The notes: a model not told the origin generated them from the sequence alone. Shown: positions 1 through 13,434, counted from the first letter of the stretch. The stretch is DNA of 64,000 bases from Pomphorhynchus laevis (GCA_012934845.2 WNNJ02000227.1:1-64000), one strand, 5' to 3'. Translations and numbers: made by a program.

Positions 1-480
1 AATAATAAATAATATTTCCATTCAAAATAAATAATTAAAAAAATAGAAAAAACTATAAAAATAATAATTAAAATTACTAGCAAAATTAAATAAAAGTATG
101 AAAATAAAAAATAAAAGATTATTTAAACAAAAGTATCGTTTTCAACATATTTACAAAATATTTAACGTTACGTCAGGTTTATTATTCAGCATAATAATAT
201 TGGAGTTTTTATGAAGGTAATAAGACTCGAGAATTTTTCAATTTAAACAATCGATATATTTTGCTAAAACAACAGTATTATTTTAATCAATATTGTGATC
301 AATATTTAAACTATTGTTTACAATAGCGATACTTAGGCCATTTTGAGTGAGTATTTGTGTTGTTTTTATCTAGTCTCCAATGTTTGGCCTGTTTAAGCTA
401 CCTGTATATTATCCAGAGAGAAAAAATTATAGGATTGCCATTTATAAATAATTTTTGAAATATTAATTTAAAATATTTAT
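1..480. other. AT-rich flank without recognisable gene
   Basis: Low-complexity A/T-rich sequence with stops in every frame. No coding segment, RNA gene or clear repeat was seen before the PLE scrap that begins near 490. Confidence 0.5.
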
Positions 481-489
481 CAGAAACAA

Positions 490-850
490 GTATCACAGGT
501 CACTGTTCTTTAATGGATAAAAAAGGTATAAAGCTTGAATCTAATATTAAAAATATAGCTATATTATATTAAAACCAAAATTACATAAAAATCCAATAAA
601 ACCTAGATCCTTAACAGTGCACATATTCTGTGCTTTTCAGTTTATATAGATAAAATACTTAAAGTAATTAAAACACACTTAAAGAAATATTATAGGGTAA
701 TCAAAATTAATAATGGTATAAAACACAATTTTAGTATTAATTCTACAAAAGCATTTTTAGAACGCACAAAAGAAATAAATTTTTCGAATATAAATACGTA
801 CGATTTTAGTACGCCTTATAAAATCTAGGTTTAGAAGATATATTAACAGA
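490..850 (+). mobile_element. Penelope-like element fragment (RT N-terminal part)
   Basis: Broken frames read like the longer PLE copies elsewhere in the window: a piece like 'MDKKGIKLES' near 515-545, then a region matching 'INSTKEFLE' and 'NTYDFSTLYTNL' near 735-830. The same order of words occurs at 44.6-45.1 kb (- strand) and 56.0-56.4 kb (+ strand). 'FSTLYT' is a conserved block in Penelope-like reverse transcriptases. Many stops make it a dead scrap. The AT-rich stretch 860-965 separates it from the LINE that follows. Confidence 0.7.
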
Positions 851-966
851 ATATAAAAAATAAGTAGGTGTATAAAATTTTACCTAAATATAAATATAAA
901 AATAATAATAGGTATATAAAATTTAAACCATATATATTAGAGATGTGATTCAACCAGGACTGTTGT

Positions 967-3048
967 CTCCTCGACTTACTATTGCTCCACGAGAAGTGGT
1001 TGCTTAAACCCTTCTGCACGGAGCAATCGCGGCAACATCTGTCCACCTCTCATGACCTGATTCGTTGGCGGATAGAGGAGGATTCGCTACTTCGGAGAAG
1101 ATTCCACTTTGACCCCATCAGAGTGGCTTTCTTCCAGGTAGCTATCCAACGCTTCTTCCGAATTGGCAATGAGAGTTTAACCAAATTTAATTCCTATCTC
1201 TCTTCGCAAGCCACCGCGATTTTATCGACTACCTATAAAGGTCGCATTTTCAGTCCCACTCCGACAAAACTCAAGGCTCTAGCTAAACTATTGCATCTCC
1301 CTGGTCTCTCTTCTTCTGCCAGACAAACACTCTTGACTGAATACTGGCGGACCAGATACCGGTTCCAGCTGAGTAAGGATCGGACAAGTATCGCTCGTCT
1401 TAACCCTTCTTAGTATTCCTTTTGGAAGATTTTCAAGAAGGAGAAGTTTGTTTGTTGGAGGGATAAGGCTGCCGGATGGATCGGTAGTATAGGCCTTGGA
1501 AACGTTTTGGAGGAGTCACTATCCCTACACAATTATGGAGCCACTCAATCACCGCAACCAATCCCGCCTTGGGGAGACTTCAGGAGTAGAGATATATCTG
1601 TTCCAGATATTCTTTATGCCTGGGGACCTCTTCCGGGCACCTCCAAAACCGTCGCTCCACTCTCTTCACGTGTCTGTCAGCTTTTGACAGCTGATCAAAG
1701 AAGGGAGGTGGCCGTCACAATGCTTTAAGCTACCCCATCCGATGTGGCCGGTATCAATATAAGTCGAAGAATTTTTTTACCTAAAAAATATCCGGTCTCA
1801 TGTCCTAAAGACCTGCGGCCCATTTCGATTCAAAATTCCCTAGTATAGATCTACGAAAAAGCGCTTGTGCATAGAATCCGCGATCATTTAAGTAGGCGAA
1901 ATTTGATCCCACCTGGTTTCCATGGGTTCGTCAAAGGTCGCTCGGTCTATTCAGCAGTGGGTGAAATGCATCAGTTTTGTCGTGAGAATAGCCATCAACT
2001 TGCTGTGGCTGTTTTCCTTGACTATTCTGCTGCATTTGACCACATCTTTATTCCTTTTGTTATATCTTCTCTCAGGTCCCTCCGGTTGCCTGCGAGAATT
2101 GTTAATAGGGTGGAGATACTGCTGTACACCAAGCGATTTTACTATGATGATGACCTGATGCGCGTCAGTTCTACCCTATTACGGGTGTGCCTCAAGGTTC
2201 CCCTCTTTCTCCTATCTTGTATCTTGCTGCTTCCATAAATCTCTTCAAAATATTTAAACAACGCGATCAACGTCTAGTTGTGTACGCTGATGACACCACA
2301 GCCCTGTTTTCTGGACGCAGGTGTAAGGAGGTAGTTTCTAATATCAGCTATTTCTTTTTAAGATTAAAAGACCAGTTGCCCATGTCCAATCTTGTTTTAA
2401 ACTCCGCCAAATCGCAGGTGGTTGTCTTTCATGGCTCCCCTGCGACGAAGCAAAAGCTTAAGAGACTAGCACTCTCTGCTCTAGCCTCCTTATTTGCCTC
2501 TGAACTATTTCCTATCTTCACAAGTCGAGTAAAATACCTAGGGTTCACCGTTTCGATGAACTGGTCGGCAAAAGCCGACCTGGATAGACTAAAACGTATC
2601 CTGAAGAGAGCTAGTTATGCTCTGAAACCGGCCCAGCATCTGTCGTTGAATGGGAAAACTCAGGTGCGCCTCTGGGGCACCTGGGCTATCTCGGGATTAG
2701 TCTTCTTCTCTAGAGGACGTCCCCCAGAGCAAAGACTAAGGTTTCTTAAGCTCCTCGTCTCCCGCTTACCCAACATTGTTCGCGCCGACTGGACTCTTCG
2801 AGGGGTGAAAGACCCCGGGTGGTTTAGTCGGAAAGCAACGTGCTGGATCGGTTGGAGGGCTCAGATCCCTTTGGATTTGGGGTCCGCTATGAATGGTTGA
2901 AGAAGATATAAGAGGTTAAACAATGAACTTTGGGCCAAAGTCCGTTGAAAGTTTTGGTGACTTTATTTATTACTTATCTGACTCTATTGTCTCTTTTTAA
3001 TTACAGCATGTATTTTCTTTAATAAAATCTTTATTATTATAAAAAACA
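967..3048 (+). mobile_element. Jockey-type LINE copy 1, 5'-truncated
   Basis: This is a non-LTR retrotransposon fragment with the end of the endonuclease-RT linker (982-1413), reverse transcriptase (1867-2900) and a 3' untranslated region ending in a TTTATTATTATAAAAAA-like tail. It is less AT-rich than its surroundings. It matches, in the opposite orientation, the copies at 48.4-51.8 kb and 52.0-53.0 kb. The 5' junction at about 967 lies inside the region that in copy 2 joins endonuclease to RT, so copy 1 is 5'-truncated, as is usual for LINE insertion. Clade assignment (Jockey superfamily) rests on the RT words here and the PRE plus zinc-knuckle ORF1 seen in copy 2. Confidence 0.85.
1867..2900 (+). 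pseudogene. LINE reverse transcriptase domain, frameshifted
   Basis: RT motifs in order: 'HGFVKGRSVYSAVGE' (near 1921-1968), 'AVFLDYSAAFDH' (motif A, near 2010-2043), 'VPQGSPLSPILY' (motif B, near 2187-2225), 'VVYADDTTALF' (motif C, catalytic YADD, near 2275-2310), 'NSAKSQVVVFHG' (near 2400-2435), 'VKYLGFTVS' (near 2529-2556). The C-terminal part runs to about 2900 with the words 'GVKDPGWFSRKATCWIGW', which recur in the other two copies. The frame changes between motifs A and B (near 2130-2185), so one uninterrupted protein is not made. Function by family: target-primed reverse transcription. Confidence 0.85.
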
Positions 3049-3157
3049 TACTATATATAGATTATAGCAGAAAAATTCACTATATGCTAATTGATGACGT
3101 AGCTTTCGTTCTCAAAGTCAATACAATGCAGTGAATTATTAAACAATAGATAACAAC

Positions 3158-6100
3158 ACAATTGTTTTCCACACAATTGTTTATTACCAACACACAATTG
3201 TTCAAATTTTTCCACACAATTGTTTACACTCGTCTACCAATGTTTACGCACAAAATTGTTTACCACACAATTGTTTACCACACAATTGTTTATCCACACA
3301 ATTGTTTACCGACTTAACACACCATTGTTTACACACATGTTTACCACACATTGTTTACCACACAATTGTTTACCACACAACGTTCTAATTGTTTACTACA
3401 CAATTGTCTCCATTTTAGCTCACTTGTTTACTAATTATTTACCACACACAATTGTTTACCACACAATTGTTTACCACACAATTGTTTACCACACAATTGT
3501 TTACCACACAATTGTTTACCACACAATTATTTACCACACCATTGTTTACCACACAATTGTTTACCACACAATTATTTACCACACCATTGTTTACCACACA
3601 ATTGTTTACCACACAATTGTTTACCACACAATTGTTTACCACACAATTTTTTACCACACAGTTGTTTACCACACAATTGTTTACCACACAATTGTTTACC
3701 ACACAATTGTTTACCACACAATTGTTTACCACACAATTGTTTACCACACAATTGTTTACCACACAATTGTTTACCACACAATTGTTTACCACACAATTGT
3801 TTACCTACTACACAATTGTTTACATATAATTATTTACCACACAATTGTTTACCACACAATTGTTTACCACACAATTGTTTACCACACAATTGTTTACCAC
3901 ACAATTGTTTACCACACAATTGTTTACCACACAATTGTTTACCACACAATTGTTTACCACACAATTGTTTACCACACAATTGTTTACCACACAATTGTTT
4001 ACCACACAATTGTTTACCACACAATTGTTTACCACACAATTGTTTACCACACAATTGTTTACCACACAATTGTTTACCACACAATTGTTTACCACACAAT
4101 TGTTTACCACACAATCGTTTACTACCCAATTGTTTACTACACAATTGTTTACTACACAATTGTTTATTACCCAATTATATACTACACAATTGTTTACATA
4201 TAATTATTTACCACACAATTGTTTACCACACAATTGTTTACCACACAATTGTTTACCACACAATTGTTTACCACACAATTGTTTACCACACAATTGTTTA
4301 CCACACAATTGTTTACCACACAATTGTTTACCACACAATTGTTTACCACACAATTGTTTACCACACAATTGTTTACCACACAATTGTTTACCACACAATT
4401 GTTTACCACACAATTGTTTACCACACAATTGTTTACCACACAATTGTTTACCACACAATTGTTTACCACACAATTGTTTACCACACAATTGTTTACCACA
4501 CAATTGTTTACCACACAATTGTTTACCACACAATTGTTTACTACCCAATTGTTTACTACACAATTGTTCTACCATTTACACAATTGTTTACCACACAATT
4601 GTTTACCACACAATCGTTTACTACCCAATTGTTTACTACACAATTGTTTACTACCCAATTATTTACTACACAATTGTTTACCACACAATTGTTTACCACA
4701 CAATTGTTTACCACACAATTGTTTACAATTGTTTACCACACAATTGTTTACAATTGTTTACCACACAATTGTTTACCACACAATTGTTTACCACACAATT
4801 GTTTACCACACAATTGTTTACCACACAATTGTTTACCACACAATTGTTTACCACACAATTGTTTACCACACAATTGTTTACCACACAATTGTTTACCACA
4901 CAATTGTTTACCACACAATTGTTTACCACACAATTGTTTACCACACAATTGTTTACCACACAATTGTTTACCACACAATTGTTTACCACACAATTGTTTA
5001 CCACACAATTGTTTACCACACAATTGTTTACCACACAATTGTTTACCACACAATTGTTTACCACACAATTGTTTACCACACAATTGTTTACCACACAATT
5101 GTTTACCACACAATTGTTTACCACACAATTGTTTACCACACAATTGTTTACCACACAATTGTTTACCACACAATTGTTTACCACACAATCGTTTACTACC
5201 CAATTGTTTACTACACAATTGTTTACTACCCAATTATTTACTACACAATTGTTTACATATAATTATTTACCACACAATTGTTTACCACACAATTGTTTAC
5301 CACACAATTGTTTACCACACAATTGTTTACCACACAATTGTTTACCACACAATTGTTTACCACACAATTGTTTACCACACAATTGTTTACCACACAATTG
5401 TTTACCACACAATTGTTTACCACACAATTGTTTACCACACAATTGTTTACCACACAATTGTTTACCACACAATTGTTTACCACACAATTGTTTACCACAC
5501 AATTGTTTACCACACAATTGTTTACCACACAATTGTTTACCACACAATTGTTTACCACACAATTGTTTACCACACAATTGTTTACCACACAATTGTTTAC
5601 CACACAATCGTTTACTACCCAATTGTTTACCACACAATTGTTTACCACACAATTGTTTACCACACAATTGTTTACCACACAATTGTTTACCACACAATTG
5701 TTTACCACACAATTGTTTACCACACAATTGTTTACCACACAATTGTTTACCACACAATTGTTTACCACACAATTGTTTACCACACAATTGTTTACCACAC
5801 AATTGTTTACCACACAATTGTTTACCACACAATTGTTTACCACACAATTGTTTACCACACAATTGTTTACCACACAATTGTTTACCACACAATTGTTTAC
5901 TACCCAATTGTTTACTACACAATTGTTTACTACACAATTGTTTACACAATTATATACTACACAATTGTTTACATATAATTATTTACCACACAATTGTTTA
6001 CCACACAATTGTTTACCACACAATTGTTTACCACACAATTGTTTACCACACAATTGTTTACCACACAATTGTTTACCACACAATTGTTTACCACACAATT

Positions 6101-7430
6101 GTTTACCACACAATTGTTTACCACACAATTGTTTACCACACAATTGTTTACCACACAATTGTTTACCACACAATTGTTTACCACACAATTGTTTACCACA
6201 CAATTGTTTACCACACAATTGTTTACCACACAATTGTTTACCACACAATTGTTTACTACACAATTGTTTACTACACAATTGTTTACCACACAATTGTTTA
6301 CCACACAATTGTTTACCACACAATTGTTTACCACACAATTGTTTACCACACAATTGTTTACCACACAATTGTTTACCACACAATTGTTTACCACACAATT
6401 GTTTACCACACAATTGTTTACCACACAATTGTTTACCACACAATTGTTTACCACACAATTGTTTACCACACAATTGTTTACCACACAATTGTTTACCACA
6501 CAATTGTTTACCACACAATCGTTTACTACCCAATTGTTTACTACACAATTGTTTACCACACAATTGTTTACCACACAATTGTTTACCACACAATTGTTTA
6601 CCACACAATTGTTTACCACACAATTGTTTACCACACAATTGTTTACCACACAATTGTTTACCACACAATTGTTTACCACACAATTGTTTACCACACAATT
6701 GTTTACCACACAATTGTTTACCACACAATTGTTTACCACACAATTGTTTACCACACAATTGTTTACCACACAATTGTTTACCACACAATTGTTTACCACA
6801 CAATTGTTTACCACACAATTATTTACCACACAATTGTTTACCACACAATTGTTTACCACACAATCGTTTACTACCCAATTGTTTACTACACAATTGTTTA
6901 CTACACAATTGTTTATTACCCAATTATATACTACACAATTGTTTACATATAATTATTTACCACACACAATTGTTTACCACACAATTGTTTACCACACAAT
7001 TGTTTACCACACAATTGTTTACCACACAATTGTTTACCACACAATTGTTTACCACACAATTGTTTACCACACAATTGTTTACCACACAATTGTTTACCAC
7101 ACAATTGTTTACCACACAATTGTTTACCACACAATTGTTTACCACACAATTGTTTACCACACAATTGTTTACCACACAATTGTTTACCACACAATTGTTT
7201 ACCACACAATTGTTTACCACACAATTGTTTACCACACAATTGTTTACCACACAATTGTTTACCACACAATCGTTTACTACCCAATTGTTTACTACACAAT
7301 TGTTTACTACCCAATTATTTACTACACAATTGTTTACTACCCAATTATTTACTACACAATTGTTTACATATAATTATTTACAACACAATTGTTTACCACA
7401 AATATTTATCAGCACAATTGTTTACTAGAT
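3158..7430. repeat. 4.3-kb minisatellite, 15-bp unit ACACAATTGTTTACC
   Basis: About 280 head-to-tail copies of a 15-bp unit, very homogeneous from about 3441 and degenerate at the left edge (3158-3440). Blocks of identical units end in a recurring variant tract (ACAATCG, then TTTACTACCCAATTG and TTTACTACACAATTG units, then an ACATATAATTATTTACC spacer). The spacer lies at about 3822, 4196, 5255, 5971, 6945 and 7366, giving higher-order blocks of roughly 374, 1059, 716, 974 and 421 bp. Each unit contains the palindrome ACAATTGT and the forkhead-like word TGTTTAC. Because 15 is divisible by 3, long open frames exist on both strands, but they are artefacts. Confidence 0.97.
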
Positions 7431-8860
7431 TAATCTCGATTTACTAGATCAATCTTGGTGGAAAACAACCTGCACCTGTTCCGATTCAATATATAGTGTA
7501 TAATGTACCTGTTTTCAATTGATCATTATTTGAAGCACAATTGTTAAGCAAACAATTGTACAATTACTTTGACACTGTCTGATTAAGTGATATTTAGTAT
7601 TTAGTCACATTTTCTCAATTACCATAAATTAATATATCCATAAATATTAAAAAAATTTGTTTACAGTTATCTATTTATCCCTATTAATTATATTGTAGAC
7701 GACTTTACTTTTCTACATGCCAATATCATATTTGGCTAATTAGTATTTTATAAATAAAACTAGAATTATTTCTAGAAAAAGAAACATTTTATCACCTTTA
7801 CGCAGTCTCTGAATATTTGTAGCTGAGAGTAATTTGAATGACAATATTTTGTGTTTGTTAGCAGATACAACGAAACAGATCAAAAATCTTCAAACGTGAT
7901 ATGTTATACATTTTGTGGTAAGATCAAAATCTAGGAAAAGAACGATTTATAAGAATTGCACTCGACATAATAAGTTACCGAAATAGTAACGATATCTTTG
8001 TGATATTTGCTATCAAGTATATTTGACTCTATAGCCTATTTTTTCATTCTTGGCAGAATCTTTATCTTTTCTTCTTCTTTCAGAAGAAACAAGTCGAATT
8101 ATCCTCGATCTCACGTTTATCCCAGGTTTTGATCATTTTATATATTGATGCGTGAAAAATGTCTATCAGCAGATTTTTTATGTAGACAAATTGCAAGTAC
8201 TTTAATAAAAGCACTAGTCATTGTATCATCTTCGTAAGGACTTCGATCGAGATTTTACACATGAACCTTTATAACCAACCTGTAACGGTAAACATGTCCA
8301 TTGTATACTAGTTTCCTTTAATCGCATCGGATAAGTTTGACACATCATTCCTTATATATGGGAAATAATGAAGTAAAAACAAATTTGATAAATTATGATG
8401 AAGAGAATATGCTCAATGATTGATAAGAAATGCCTTTCATTTTTATAGGTAAAATAAGGTTTAACTATTTGATCGCTCATTTAAAAATGAAATTTTTTCT
8501 TTACAATAAATAGGTACAAAAAATACATTTTTACAGAGTTTAACTGCCATATTGACTAAATTTATTGAATTTATTAAATTTATTTAATTTATCCATATAA
8601 ATTTATCGCCATAAATTTTTTATTATAAATATTATTAGCATAATGATGCTTTGACTCTGAACTAATTACATTTAAATGAAATGTTTCAAGTTCAATAAAT
8701 TAAATACGAATTTGAATTAAATTTAGAAAATGCTTACATATTTAATAAGAGCTCTTATGCAATTTAGACAATAGATTGCTTAGTGACAAAAATTCGATTA
8801 GAGAATATTAATCGCTTATAAATACTTGGAGAACATTCATTTTTTGTGATGAGTGTGCCG
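7431..8860. other. Intergenic AT-rich region
   Basis: No gene recognised. It holds stray CAATTG words just beyond the satellite (near 7530-7560). From about 8755 there is a phrase (CTTATGCAATTTAGACAATA) that recurs at about 8965, inside the LINE remnant that follows, so an earlier partial copy of that LINE may begin here. Confidence 0.4.
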
Positions 8861-8869
8861 CAAAAATTT

Positions 8870-9640
8870 AAAGAGCTCAATATTGTCGCCGGTGGTGTTA
8901 TTAGGATTTACTTTTAAAGCTTTTCATACTGTAGATAGAAAATTATTCATAAAAAAGCTAACGATCTTATACAATTTAGACAATAAATAGCTTAGTGCAT
9001 ATTACAAATACTTGACACTAATCATGTCAAAAGTTTTGACGGTATTTCATACTCAAATTATATTAACCACACAATTGGCGTTTCTCATGGCGACCCAATT
9101 AGGCCAGTACTGCTTTCCTACTTGATCTTCTTGATTATCCCCGATAATTTAGAAATGACATAAAATTAATTCTGTATGCTGACGACTTGCTAATTTTTTC
9201 GTTGTATTTTTTAATGCTTGTCTACTCTCCATTAATGATTCAAGCACCTATTGTCGAGATTACGTAATGGCGATGAATGCACGTAAGTCGAAAGCAATTA
9301 AATTCCACAAAGGCGGCCCTATATCGTGTAACGACCGAAGGTTCTATCAGCATGACGAGATACAGTTTTGCTCTAATGTTATACTTGGTAATAACATCAC
9401 GATCGGCTTGAACGTAACATCTAAATAAATGTTTTAAGGTGTCTACTGCACTTAGTTTGTCGGCAGGTGTCCGTAAGCTTTAAATAAGCTCTAACGTATT
9501 TTAGGGTCATGCTCGATCCAGTTTTGACTTATGGCTTGCTAGTGTTTTGGAAGGATCTAAAGTCACGTAACTTTTAACAGTTAGATGCTTGCAAGTAAAT
9601 AAATTGATCGCTGTTTCCGTTCATTGTCATTCGTCTCACG
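8870..9640 (+). mobile_element. Old LINE reverse transcriptase remnant
   Basis: Reading through several frames, RT blocks appear in the right order: 'KAFHTVDRKLFIKKL' (motif A, about 8918-8962), 'GVSHGDPIRPVLL' (motif B, about 9070-9110), 'ILYADDLLIF' (motif C with catalytic YADD, about 9170-9200), 'KSKAIKFHKGG' (about 9288-9318) and a poor 'LDPVLTYGLLVFWKDL' thumb-region block (about 9511-9560). This is a different, older family from the Jockey-type copy at 967. Many stops and frameshifts are present. No ends or target-site duplication could be defined. Confidence 0.75.
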
Positions 9641-10833
9641 TTCAATACTTTCAAACCAAACAATATTTTATCCCGAAGTGAGTATTAAGTTGCCTTCGCT
9701 GTCAACGATACATTTAGAATAACACATACAGTTTTGGTTACTTATAATATCACTCTACGGCAGTTACGACACATTTAGTATGGCACTAGGCTGACAATCC
9801 GAAACGACCCTTAGTTATGCATGCGTCGCTCCATATGTCCCATGATTAAATATGCTGAATTAGGATGTCCTTCAATGAACTATGTGAAGCGTGTAGCTGT
9901 ATGTTCTGCCATAATCCTATTCAGCATTGGTACATATACTCGAATGTCATGTTTTGAGAGATTGGATCAAACTCAGCAAAAGAATTTTTCCATCAATTGA
10001 AATTTAATAGATTTTTTATCAGAACTTTATGTGAATATTACTTGTAAATAATTTATATTTAAAAATGGCAGTTATCTTAATAAATAATCTCAGATTATTG
10101 TGATAATACAATAATTAAAATATAAATGTAAAGTTAAAATTATCGAAAATATAGAATTCATGTATATCGAAATTCATTTCTTTTCGATAAAATTCACTTA
10201 TAGAACATTTTAGCTTTTGAGATATAAAAGAGAATCCGTTTACACAAAGTTTAACAATATATCAATCATTTCTAGTATCTAATAATTAATATTATATAAT
10301 ATTTAAATATAATATTTAATATTTAATTAATATTACTAAAATATTACTATTTCAATTATATATCAAATATTAATATCAACTATTAAATATAAAATTTATT
10401 CTTTTCAGTTAATTTTCAATATTATTTAGTTATGCGCAACACAATAAATATTTTCACATTTTTCAGAATATGAAACTGAATTCGCAAAGGACATTAAGTG
10501 ACTATGAAAATATTATATTACGTGACATTTCTGTTTTGCTTAATATGCCTTATTTGAATAAATTATAAATTCATTTGTTCTTTAATATTTCTTTTGTTCG
10601 ATACATTTTTGAACAATTTAAATAATTAATAACGAAAAGTCGTTATTTAAACTTTAGGCTTGAAAGAACACTGTAAATTTATAATTTGATGTTCAAATAA
10701 TATATTTCTTGTTTGAACTAATCAGTTTGTGATGTTTATAATTAGTGCAATCTTTTATTTAGTCGACCTCAGCAACTTCAAATAAATCGCGCTATCGATT
10801 TTGAAAAATAACATTTTTGGAATAAAAAATAGC
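9640..10833. other. AT-rich upstream region of the host gene
   Basis: No coding segment seen. This stretch would contain the promoter and 5' UTR of the ankyrin-encoding exon. An arthropod-style initiator word TCAGTT occurs near 10723, about 110 bp before the chosen ATG, but such a short word is expected by chance and I do not claim a start site. Confidence 0.35.
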
Positions 10834-11817
10834 ATGAAGTCGGACACTGGGTCTAATTACGATAGTAATAGCACTCTATTATTGGAACGTGCTATTATCG
10901 CAGACGATTGTAGATTATTTAAAAAAGTCCTTCAAAAGCACGAACATAGCGCTATTACTCGATCGATGAATTCACTGCAAGAAAAACATCAATGTTGCGA
11001 TTTAGATAGTCAACTAGCAATACAGTCCTTCGCCAAATCAATGGATTCCCTGCTACTTCCAGATGTATGTGATAATGGATGCAAAGCGAATGGTGACTGC
11101 AAATCAATGAATAATATTCTACATTGCGCAATATTGAATGATGCCCTTAATATTTTGGAAATGGCCTTGTCACGAAGGGTAAGTTTGATTGATGGAATTC
11201 AAACTGGAAATGAGTTACAGTCTGATGAACAGGACAAAGTCACATACGCTGGAAAGTTAGATTATACTCAGGTATATACTTTGGATCATTTATACACACT
11301 CCCACCGTTATTTCTTGCTGCCGTTTTTAACAAGGAAAAAGCTGCCACTTTACTTATTCGACATGGTGCAAATGTTTTTATTCATGATGAATTCAAATGT
11401 ACAGCGATGCATTTAGCCTGTAGATATAAGGCAGCTAACGTTGCCAAGATACTGATTGAGAATAGAGCGTATATCGAAGAAAAGAATTTGTACGGGGAGT
11501 CTCCAGTCCAACTATGGCCTTGGGTTCAACATCTCCAAGAAAAATTCATTAAGCATCAATTAAAGTTAATAATGCAGCAAAGCAAGTCGTACAAAAAAAT
11601 AAAAACTACTGCCAAGGATCAAAGAAAACATAATAAAAAATATGATCAATATTCTCAAGGGATTATTGAAAGACGACTGGCTCAAAATCATCTGGTTCGA
11701 AACAGATTGGAGCTTCCAACAACTCTGCACCCTCATCACCATACCATGTATGACAAAAGCTGTACCATCTCAAAACATTCTGCAATGAGTGAAATTGATG
11801 AATTATCGACTTACAGG
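10834..11817 (+). CDS. Exon A: ankyrin-repeat N-terminus of the large host gene
   Basis: Encodes about 328 residues starting at ATG 10834. An in-frame stop at 10783 lies upstream, so 10834 is the natural start unless an upstream exon is spliced in. Residues about 150-230 form two clear ankyrin repeats ('LPPLFLAAVFNKEKAATLL' then 'CTAMHLACRYKAANVAKIL', with 'GAN' and 'KNLYGESPVQL' turns). A weaker ankyrin-like helix pair ('NNILHCAILNDALNILEMAL') precedes them near residue 95. Ankyrin repeats bind other proteins. A basic His/Lys-rich tail follows. The donor is AGG|GTAAAC, phase 0. A separate ankyrin gene is possible, but the phase fits the next exon. Confidence 0.75.
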
Positions 11818-13434
11818 GTAAACAAATTTCAATAACTGTATATAAATAAAGTTCAATTTGCATATTAAATTTAAGTTCATTGATAATTATATAATTGGTT
11901 ATTTTGGTTATTAATATCAAAATTCTTCTTAATAGGATAATAAAATATATTTTTTGATCCAAGAAGATATAAATTATAAAAATGTTATAGTTTGGCGTCT
12001 AATGTCACTATCACAGGTGTTTACGAAAAAATCTTTATAATCCGTAAATTTAGTACTATTTTTTATCTAAAGAATTTATAAAATCCTTTACAAAAGAAAA
12101 GGAACAATTTTATAAATAATTTTCTTAAATATAAGAACATTATTTTTTGTATATATAAGAAAGATAATATATATATATATCTTTCTTACAAGATAGATAA
12201 AGAGAAAGATAATAAAGATCGCAAGATGATAAACAATAGTAACGTTTAAGTGCAAGGCGTTTTTTATATTTTCTTGTATTCATTCCAATATATGAGTTTA
12301 TGATAGAGGTGAATATATATGAATTATATTTATATATTTAAATTATATTTAATTCAAATATTTAAAATATTTGAATTTTATATCCTACTATTCAACATTT
12401 GTTTCAGCATTTAAATAAATAACTAAAGAACTTAATTTTATTTCGAATTATTGCTGCACTGGTTGGATCCTTAATGTATACGGCATTTATAATGGTAGTG
12501 CACGGATGTGCTGAGTAAACAACGATCCAGAATTTCTTACGAAATGCGACATTTATGGCAAATGGTGTTGCTTGACAGATAGGACTTTGATTCACTACTT
12601 TCAGTCACCATGTCACTTCTAGACAATTCAGCAACAATCTCCGCATAATATAAATTATAATATAAATTATAAATTACAATTGTATAATTATATTATAATA
12701 TAATTATAATTATATTTTCCTTTCCATCAAAACTTTTGTTCATGACAAAGTTCGTTCTTCTTTTTTATTCCTTCGTGATTTCGGTCGCATCCGTAAACTG
12801 ATCAACTTCCGCTCTTGTCTCGTTCTTATATCGTCTCTCATATCTCCCAGAACTGATAATTGCCTTAGCCTCTATTTGCCTATTCTTCAAATTATGCGCT
12901 TTTACCTCTCCAACGTATCATAAACTATGCTGCTCGTGTCCTCTTGCGTCTTCGACGCTTCGACCATATCTCCCATAAGCTTTCCGTCTTATCTCAGACA
13001 ACAATTAACCTTCGTGTTGAATTTCGTTTGCATATCGTTTCCTTTTTTCTTCTATTTTGTCACTCACCATCCTACTTACATCTTTAATATTTTGATGTTT
13101 CACAATCTGCCTTCTCGGCTTTGCGTTGAAGTAATTCGCTACTTCTCCACGTCTCTCCGCACTCAACCAACTAAGGTATCCGTTCTTTTATCGTCGTTGT
13201 TTTACTTGCCAGGAATTCTTTGCCATCTTAGTCCGCTATTCCTCGCCGATTCCACTCTTAAACGACGTTCCTGAACTATGGCTCATCCTCCACAATAAAT
13301 CAAGAAATATATTCCCTCGACATCTTATCTGATTCTCATTTCTCATTTCATACAGCGAATTATAAGTATAATATAATTATATTTCCAAATTGACATATTG
13401 ACATTTAAAGGCTTATTATGTTGCTTTAATTAAG
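11818..13434. other. Intron A-B with hairpin and pyrimidine-rich island
   Basis: Contains a near-perfect inverted repeat (AAGAAAGATA, AT spacer, TATCTTTCTT) at about 12158-12188, a short sequence around 12495-12530 that recurs inverted at 40346-40385, and a less AT-rich, C/T-rich stretch at 12720-13330. That stretch is open for 115 codons on the + strand (12927-13274) but shows no recognisable domain. Confidence 0.4.

Noticed and set aside
3220-7428. Very long open reading frames (up to about 1035 codons) on both strands
   Set aside because: They are translations of the 15-bp tandem repeat, whose length is a multiple of three. Composition is pure repeat, with no start context or domain.
3158-7430. 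CRISPR-like array of regular repeats
   Set aside because: The units are contiguous with no unique spacers, and the DNA is eukaryotic. It is a minisatellite.
10723-10728. Arthropod initiator TCAGTT as the promoter of the large gene
   Set aside because: A six-base word with no supporting TATA or downstream element; expected by chance.
12927-13274. 115-codon + strand ORF as a gene
   Set aside because: No recognisable domain, and no splice-phase link to exons A and B could be shown. It lies in a compositionally biased island.
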